Origin: Hyphomicrobium sp.
GTDB taxonomy: Bacteria > Pseudomonadota > Alphaproteobacteria > Rhizobiales > Hyphomicrobiaceae
Direction: 5' to 3'
Assembly: GCA_030609245.1 (NCBI GenBank)
Contig: JAUWCP010000061.1
Coordinates: forward strand, 1 to 10,854
Length of the DNA stretch: 10,854 bases
A program made the translations under genes and the position numbers. The stretch's first letter is position 1. Every line of letters starts with the position of its first letter. The notes beneath the pieces are model-generated. The model was not told the origin of the DNA. It worked only from the letters and a program-made list of their open reading frames with translations, and did no database searches. This document shows positions 7,040 to 10,854 of this stretch, piece by piece.

Positions 7040-8125
7040 ATGCAGCGCTCAATCTACATCCGCCCGGTGGGCCTATTCCCCGCGCCTTTGGAGGAGGGCG
7101 AACAAGCATGGGGCGGGTTGCCGCTCGCGGGCCAGCCTCTGCGCTTTGCAGCGGTGGAAATTATCGAGCGCGAGGGCAAGACCGCCACCCGGCGTATCAT
7201 AGCGCTTGGAGATGCGTTCGAGCGCGATTGGGGCCGGTATACACTTGCTGCCTCTGATCTCCTCGAAGCGATCCGTGCACCACGCGCGCGCCTTGCCGGT
7301 TTGGCACTCGATCGCCCGCGCATTATGGGCATCGTCAACGTTACCCCTGATAGCTTCTCCGACGGTGGAATGTTGGCCTCTGCCCAAGATGCGATCGATC
7401 ACGGCTTGCGGCTTGCGGAGGAAGGCGCCGACATTCTCGATATCGGCGGCGAGTCGACACGCCCCGGGGCCGATCCTGTATCGCTTGAGGAAGAGCTTGC
7501 GCGCGTCATCCCCGTGATCGAAGGACTGCGGGCCAAAACGGAGACGCTTATTTCCATCGATACGCGCAAGGCGGAAGTGATGCGCCGCGCTGCGGCCGCA
7601 GGTGCAGATATCCTCAATGACGTTTCCGCTCTGACTTACGATCCCCAATCCCTCGCAGTCGCTGCTGAGACGGGCTTGCCTGTCATCCTGATGCACGCGC
7701 AGGGCGATCCCAAGACGATGAATGACGACCCGCAATACGCCGATGTGGTGCTCGACGTGTTCGACTTCCTGGAAAAGCGCATCGCGGCCTGCGAAGCGGT
7801 TGGCATCCCTAGATCTAAGCTCGTGGCCGATCCCGGAATCGGGTTCGGCAAGCACCTGCATCACAACGTTGCTGTGATGTCGGCGCTGTCGCTCTATCAC
7901 GCGCTGGGGGTTCCGGTTCTGATCGGCGCTTCGCGCAAAAAGCTCATCGATTGCATCTGCGATGTCCCAAACCCGAAGGATAGGGTCCCAGGCTCGCTGG
8001 CGGCGGCCCTGGCGGGAGCCGCCCAGGGTGTCCAGATCGTTCGCGTGCATGACGCGGCGGCGACCCGCCAGGCTCTGGCCGTGTGGGAGGCCGTCCTCAG
8101 GGGACCGGACAAGGTCCTAGGCTAA
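7040..8125 (+). CDS. folP: Dihydropteroate synthase FolP with N-terminal extension
   Basis: FolP condenses 6-hydroxymethyl-7,8-dihydropterin diphosphate with p-aminobenzoate to form dihydropteroate in folate synthesis, and it is the sulfonamide target. The core begins with IMGIVNVTPDSFSDGG at residues 95-110 and continues with DIGGESTRPG (GGESTRPG at 136-143), GADILNDVSAL, ILMHAQG, a DPGIGFGK..HN block, GASRKK (SRKK at 298-301) and the final RVHD. All hallmark blocks of the TIM barrel are present. Ahead of the core are 94 residues starting IYIRPVGLFPAP that are not part of the usual barrel of about 270 residues. They contain no motif I recognise. Similar leaders exist in some alphaproteobacterial FolP proteins from recollection. 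AGGGAG (7025-7030) or GGGGG (7034-7038) serves as the ribosome binding site for ATG 7040. Confidence 0.95.
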   Translation: MQRSIYIRPVGLFPAPLEEGEQAWGGLPLAGQPLRFAAVEIIEREGKTATRRIIALGDAFERDWGRYTLAASDLLEAIRAPRARLAGLALDRPRIMGIVNVTPDSFSDGGMLASAQDAIDHGLRLAEEGADILDIGGESTRPGADPVSLEEELARVIPVIEGLRAKTETLISIDTRKAEVMRRAAAAGADILNDVSALTYDPQSLAVAAETGLPVILMHAQGDPKTMNDDPQYADVVLDVFDFLEKRIAACEAVGIPRSKLVADPGIGFGKHLHHNVAVMSALSLYHALGVPVLIGASRKKLIDCICDVPNPKDRVPGSLAAALAGAAQGVQIVRVHDAAATRQALAVWEAVLRGPDKVLG

Positions 8126-8178
8126 TCGTTGGAAAAGTCCCGCACGCACACCTTATTGCCAAGGTTTTCACCTTTGTT

Positions 8179-8307
8179 AGGGGCCGTGATGTAAGGTTCC
8201 AACATACCTTTTTACTTCTGGAAGGCCCCTTCAGGCTGCAAAAGTGGCCTGAGGGAATTTACCATCATAGAACCACAAGGCCGGGCAGCATAAGTACCAT
8301 CCCCGGC
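8179..8307 (+). promoter_or_regulatory. Multi-stem leader region before glmM
   Basis: Three stems can form: AGGGGCC (8179-8185) with GGCCCCT (8224-8230); CCTTCAGGC (8228-8236) with GCCTGAGGG (8247-8255, one G-U pair); and GCCGGG (8280-8285) with CCCGGC (8302-8307). The first two share 8228-8230 and so exclude each other. A smaller hairpin, AAGGT (8193-8197) with ACCTT (8206-8210), runs into T-rich sequence. The arrangement could be a folP terminator, an attenuator or a structured 5' leader. I do not recognise it as a known riboswitch or the glmS ribozyme. Confidence 0.4.
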
Positions 8308-8335
8308 TACACAGGATCGATTTACGAGGGGACGC

Positions 8336-9685
8336 ATGTCGCGCCGATATTTCGGAACTGACGGGATACGTGGTCTTGCCAACCGCCATCCGATGACGTC
8401 GGAGGTGGCGCTCAAGGTCGGCATGGCCGCCGGCAAGATTTTCCAGAACGGCGCACATCGTCATCGCGTCGTCATTGGCAAAGACACGCGCCTGTCTGGC
8501 TACATGCTCGAAGCCGCGCTCATGTCGGGCTTCACTGCGGTCGGCATGGACGTATTCCTGTTAGGTCCGATGCCGGCCCCGGCCGTTGCCATGCTCACCC
8601 GATCGTTGCGCGCCGACCTGGGCGTCATGATCTCGGCTTCCCACAATCCTTACGCCGACAACGGCATCAAGCTGTTTGATCCCGACGGCTACAAACTCTC
8701 CGACGAAACGGAAAGTCGGATCGAGGAGCTGATCGACGCCGACCCGATCGAGCTCCTCGCTGGACCAGATGCCATCGGCCATGCGACGCGCATTGAGAGT
8801 GCGCAAGAACGCTACATTGAGTTTGCCAAGCGCACACTGCCCAAGAATTTACGGCTCGACGGTCTTAGGATCGTTATCGATTGCGCCAACGGGGCGGGCT
8901 ACAAGGTCGCTCCCGAAGCGCTATGGGAGCTTGGCGCCGAGGTCATCAAGATTGGCATCGATCCCAACGGTCGAAACATCAACCACAAGTGCGGGACGAC
9001 AGCACTGGACGCGCTCATAGAGAAGGTACGCGAGGTTCGCGCCGACATCGGAATAGCGCTTGACGGTGACGCCGACCGCGTCGTGATCATCAACGAGCAG
9101 GGCGAGATCGTCGATGGCGATCAGCTCATGGCCGTGATTGCCGAGACTTGGCACCGGCGCGGCAAGCTTGCGGCTGGCGGCGTGGTCGCCACCGTGATGA
9201 GCAACCTTGGCCTTGAGCGCTACTTGAAGAGCTTTGGGCTCACGCTCACGCGCACGCCCGTCGGCGACCGCTATGTCGTCGAGCACATGCGCAAGCACGG
9301 CTATAATGTTGGCGGCGAGCAGTCAGGCCATATCGTGCTGTCCGACTTCGTCACCACGGGCGACGGGCTTGTTACCGCTCTACAAATCCTCGCCGTCGTG
9401 GTCTCGACTGGCAAACCCGTGAGCGAAGTCACGAACCGGTTCGTGCCCCTACCACAGATCTTGCGGAACGTGCGTTACGCTAACGGCCAGCCGCTTGAGG
9501 ACGCCCGTGTCGTGCGCGCTATCGATTCGGGCAAGGCCAAACTCGGTCAAGCCGGCCGCCTTGTCATTCGCCCTTCTGGCACCGAGCCCGTCATTCGCGT
9601 CATGGGCGAAGGTGACGATGAGGGGCTGGTCTCATCGGTCGTCGGCGACATTGTCGATGCCGTCAGGGCTGCTGCCGCCGCTTGA
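8336..9685 (+). CDS. glmM: Phosphoglucosamine mutase GlmM
   Basis: GlmM converts glucosamine-6-phosphate to glucosamine-1-phosphate, the step before GlmU in UDP-N-acetylglucosamine synthesis, and so feeds peptidoglycan and lipopolysaccharide. The 449-residue product begins RRYFGTDGIRG. It carries the catalytic phosphoserine loop ISASHNP with Ser102, the same position as in E. coli GlmM. The metal-binding loop DGDADR is at 243-248, the sugar-binding GGEQSGH block follows, and the phosphate-binding loop RPSGTEP is at 412-418. All four active-site loops of the alpha-D-phosphohexomutase family are therefore intact. A GAGGGG element at 8326-8331 supports ATG 8336. The ftsH-glmM neighbourhood is common in proteobacteria; folP between them also occurs. 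The 210-bp leader ahead of it may carry its own regulation. Confidence 0.98.
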   Translation: MSRRYFGTDGIRGLANRHPMTSEVALKVGMAAGKIFQNGAHRHRVVIGKDTRLSGYMLEAALMSGFTAVGMDVFLLGPMPAPAVAMLTRSLRADLGVMISASHNPYADNGIKLFDPDGYKLSDETESRIEELIDADPIELLAGPDAIGHATRIESAQERYIEFAKRTLPKNLRLDGLRIVIDCANGAGYKVAPEALWELGAEVIKIGIDPNGRNINHKCGTTALDALIEKVREVRADIGIALDGDADRVVIINEQGEIVDGDQLMAVIAETWHRRGKLAAGGVVATVMSNLGLERYLKSFGLTLTRTPVGDRYVVEHMRKHGYNVGGEQSGHIVLSDFVTTGDGLVTALQILAVVVSTGKPVSEVTNRFVPLPQILRNVRYANGQPLEDARVVRAIDSGKAKLGQAGRLVIRPSGTEPVIRVMGEGDDEGLVSSVVGDIVDAVRAAAAA

Positions 9686-9762
9686 CGAAGAACGTGCGGT
9701 CCAATTCCATCTTTGTGGACGATGCCATTGCGTCGCGAAGGCCGCACACGGCTTGCGTGCTC

Positions 9763-9778
9763 TTAACACAATGTTAAC
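9763..9778 (+). promoter_or_regulatory. CtrA-type binding site, full consensus
   Basis: TTAA (9763-9766), seven bases, then TTAAC (9774-9778) match TTAA-N7-TTAAC, the binding consensus of the alphaproteobacterial cell-cycle regulator CtrA, at all nine fixed positions. The core is also a perfect palindrome, TTAACA-CAA-TGTTAA, so another dimeric regulator is possible. Its centre lies about 98 bp before the predicted transcription start near 9868. Confidence 0.6.
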
Positions 9779-9820
9779 CGGCCAGCATCGCCGCCTGTCT
9801 GTGCCGCGTTGAGACGGCAG

Positions 9821-9861
9821 TTAAGGCTCCCTTAAGTCTTATGACTGATAGTCAGTATAAG
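9821..9861 (+). promoter_or_regulatory. CtrA-type box overlapping the -35 of a promoter
   Basis: TTAA (9821-9824), seven bases and TTAAG (9832-9836) match the CtrA consensus at eight of nine positions. A -10 hexamer TATAAG (9856-9861, five of six to TATAAT) follows so that the right half of the box occupies the -35 position (TTAAGT, 18-bp spacer). This is the usual layout of CtrA-activated promoters in Caulobacter. Transcription would start near 9868 and run towards the gene at 10113. Confidence 0.6.
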
Positions 9862-10112
9862 AACATTGCGGGTTCGCATTCCCATGCCGCGCAAATTCGC
9901 GGCGCGACGACCCAAGCCGCCGAGCGTTTATCGCGGCTCTCGTGTTTTCCAGTTCGATTCTCTGGTTCGCTTAAGCGTCTGGCAGACGCGTATCGGTCGA
10001 AGCCTCCTAGTGGGCAGCGGCTGGTGTCCCCCATCAAGGCGGGCTGCCGACGCAGACATGGAACGATCGGGTGAGGCTTAGCGTCGCCCGCTTCCAATCG
10101 AGGGATTGATAC

Positions 10113-10854
10113 ATGAGACGCATGCTTTCGAGCTTAGCACTTGCTCTCACACTCAACGCCGGATTAGTCGCGCCTGCATGGGCTGGCGGCGATTGGGGAT
10201 ATGGTAGTGGTATCAATCCTTACAGTGTCGCGACACCGGTTCCGGCCCCCGTTCCGGTTCCTGTCTACGACGCCCAATGGTATTTCCGCATCGACGTCGG
10301 CGCCGGCATGGGCGGAGATCCCAGCGTATCCGCAACTGGCGCTCCCTTCGGCATAGGCCCTCCCCCCGCAACCTCCGGACCGTTCGGCTTCGATGCAAAC
10401 TGGCTCAGTACGAATTACGATGCGATGTTCACGGCTACTGGGGGCATTGGCTACATATGGGGCCCGCATTTTCGCACCGACTTTACTGTCGATCTGCGCT
10501 CCCTTGGCGATGTCACATATAACGGAAGCCAGCTTTACACTGACACCAGTGGTGCCGATCGCTTAGTGAGGGTTTCCGACAAAACGGAGATGAATTCCGT
10601 CCCGCTTCTTATCAACGGCTACTACGATTTCCTCGCCGGTAAGTCCCTTCGCCCCGATCGTGGCGCTGGGCTCGGCTTTTCCGTAAATCGGCTCCACCGC
10701 AACCACACGTCGTCGGAGGTCATCTGCGTTAGTGTCGCACCCTGTGTGCCGGGAGGTGGTTTCACCACAACCGCCAATGAATCAAACTACAATATTAGTC
10801 TTGCCGCAGCGGCCATGGTGGGATTCACCTATAATTGGTCAAGCTACACTGCCA
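10113..10854 (+). CDS. Secreted outer-membrane beta-barrel protein (3' end outside window)
   Basis: The frame is open from ATG 10113 to the window end, 247 codons with no stop. A signal peptide of 24 residues ends in PAWA. A short Gly/Tyr segment and a Pro/Val-rich spacer (about 40-51, PVPAPVPVPV) follow. From residue about 55 come alternating amphipathic strands with many aromatic and Gly residues (WYFRIDVGAGMGG, GGIGYIWGPHFRTDFTVDLR, NGYYDF, GAGLGFSVNRL, AAAMVGFTYNW). The pattern fits the small OmpA/Omp25-like porin family of alphaproteobacteria, with strands opening WYFRIDVGAG. Two Cys residues in a predicted loop (VICVSVAPCVPG) may form a disulfide. GAGGG at 10100-10104, 8 bp before ATG, supports the start. 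No function beyond an outer-membrane barrel can be assigned. The promoter is probably the CtrA-type one upstream. Confidence 0.82.
   Translation, partial: MRRMLSSLALALTLNAGLVAPAWAGGDWGYGSGINPYSVATPVPAPVPVPVYDAQWYFRIDVGAGMGGDPSVSATGAPFGIGPPPATSGPFGFDANWLSTNYDAMFTATGGIGYIWGPHFRTDFTVDLRSLGDVTYNGSQLYTDTSGADRLVRVSDKTEMNSVPLLINGYYDFLAGKSLRPDRGAGLGFSVNRLHRNHTSSEVICVSVAPCVPGGGFTTTANESNYNISLAAAAMVGFTYNWSSYTA

Larger units (their letters stand above)
9686..10112. other. 427-bp intergenic region with a regulatory 5' part
   Basis: No gene here is well supported. Short frames of 60-80 codons start around 9841 and 9884, but they lack ribosome binding sites and recognisable motifs. In a third frame a hydrophobic stretch (AFIAALVFSSSILWFA, 9924-9974) ends at a TAA but has no start codon after the previous stop. 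The 5' half contains two CtrA-type boxes and a -10 hexamer, listed separately. The 3' half, from about 9870 to 10112, would be a long untranslated leader of the downstream outer-membrane protein gene. Confidence 0.5.

Noticed and set aside
7073..8050. 325-codon open frame on the minus strand inside folP
   Set aside because: Antisense shadow of folP with no motif and no ribosome binding site.
9841..10074. 77-codon open frame MTDSQYKNIAGSHSH after glmM
   Set aside because: Its ATG lies upstream of the predicted -10 element, it has no ribosome binding site and it resembles no family I know.

Overview
The window reads as a chromosomal housekeeping segment of an alphaproteobacterium, most likely of the Hyphomicrobiales (Rhizobiales). 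The reasons are the gene order pal - cpoB - tilS - ftsH - folP - glmM, the alphaproteobacterial style of Pal and CpoB, two sequences matching the CtrA consensus TTAA-N7-TTAAC, and paired palindromic intergenic elements of a type common in that order. Genus cannot be fixed from the sequence. All recognised genes are on the + strand. No transposase, integrase, CRISPR array, tRNA or rRNA was seen.

Left part (1-3446), cell-envelope genes. The window opens in the last 32 codons of a very small lipoprotein gene. A 373-bp gap without a convincing gene follows, then pal (outer-membrane lipoprotein that binds peptidoglycan). Next comes an unusual gene, a secreted protein that joins a CpoB-like TPR segment to a Pal-like OmpA domain. 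cpoB follows it. pal and the hybrid gene are separated by a composite palindromic repeat at 1045-1200. tolB, the usual gene upstream of pal, is not within the 472 bp visible here.

Middle (3466-9685), core metabolism and quality control. tilS (tRNA-Ile lysidine synthetase) starts 19 bp after cpoB. ftsH (membrane AAA+ zinc protease) is preceded by a good candidate heat-shock (RpoH-type) promoter and followed by a terminator-like hairpin. folP (dihydropteroate synthase) carries a 94-residue N-terminal extension. glmM (phosphoglucosamine mutase) is preceded by about 210 bp that can form several stem-loops, two of them mutually exclusive.

Right part (9686-10854). A 427-bp region without a firm gene carries two CtrA-type boxes, the second placed over the -35 position of a good -10 hexamer. 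A secreted outer-membrane beta-barrel gene follows and runs off the window end.

Taken together, Pal, the hybrid protein and CpoB serve outer-membrane/peptidoglycan coupling. GlmM supplies glucosamine-1-phosphate for peptidoglycan and LPS. FtsH sets membrane-protein turnover. The terminal gene adds an outer-membrane protein that may be under cell-cycle control. The least ordinary items are the Pal/CpoB-like hybrid gene, the double palindromic element, the tandem CtrA-type promoter and the multi-stem glmM leader.
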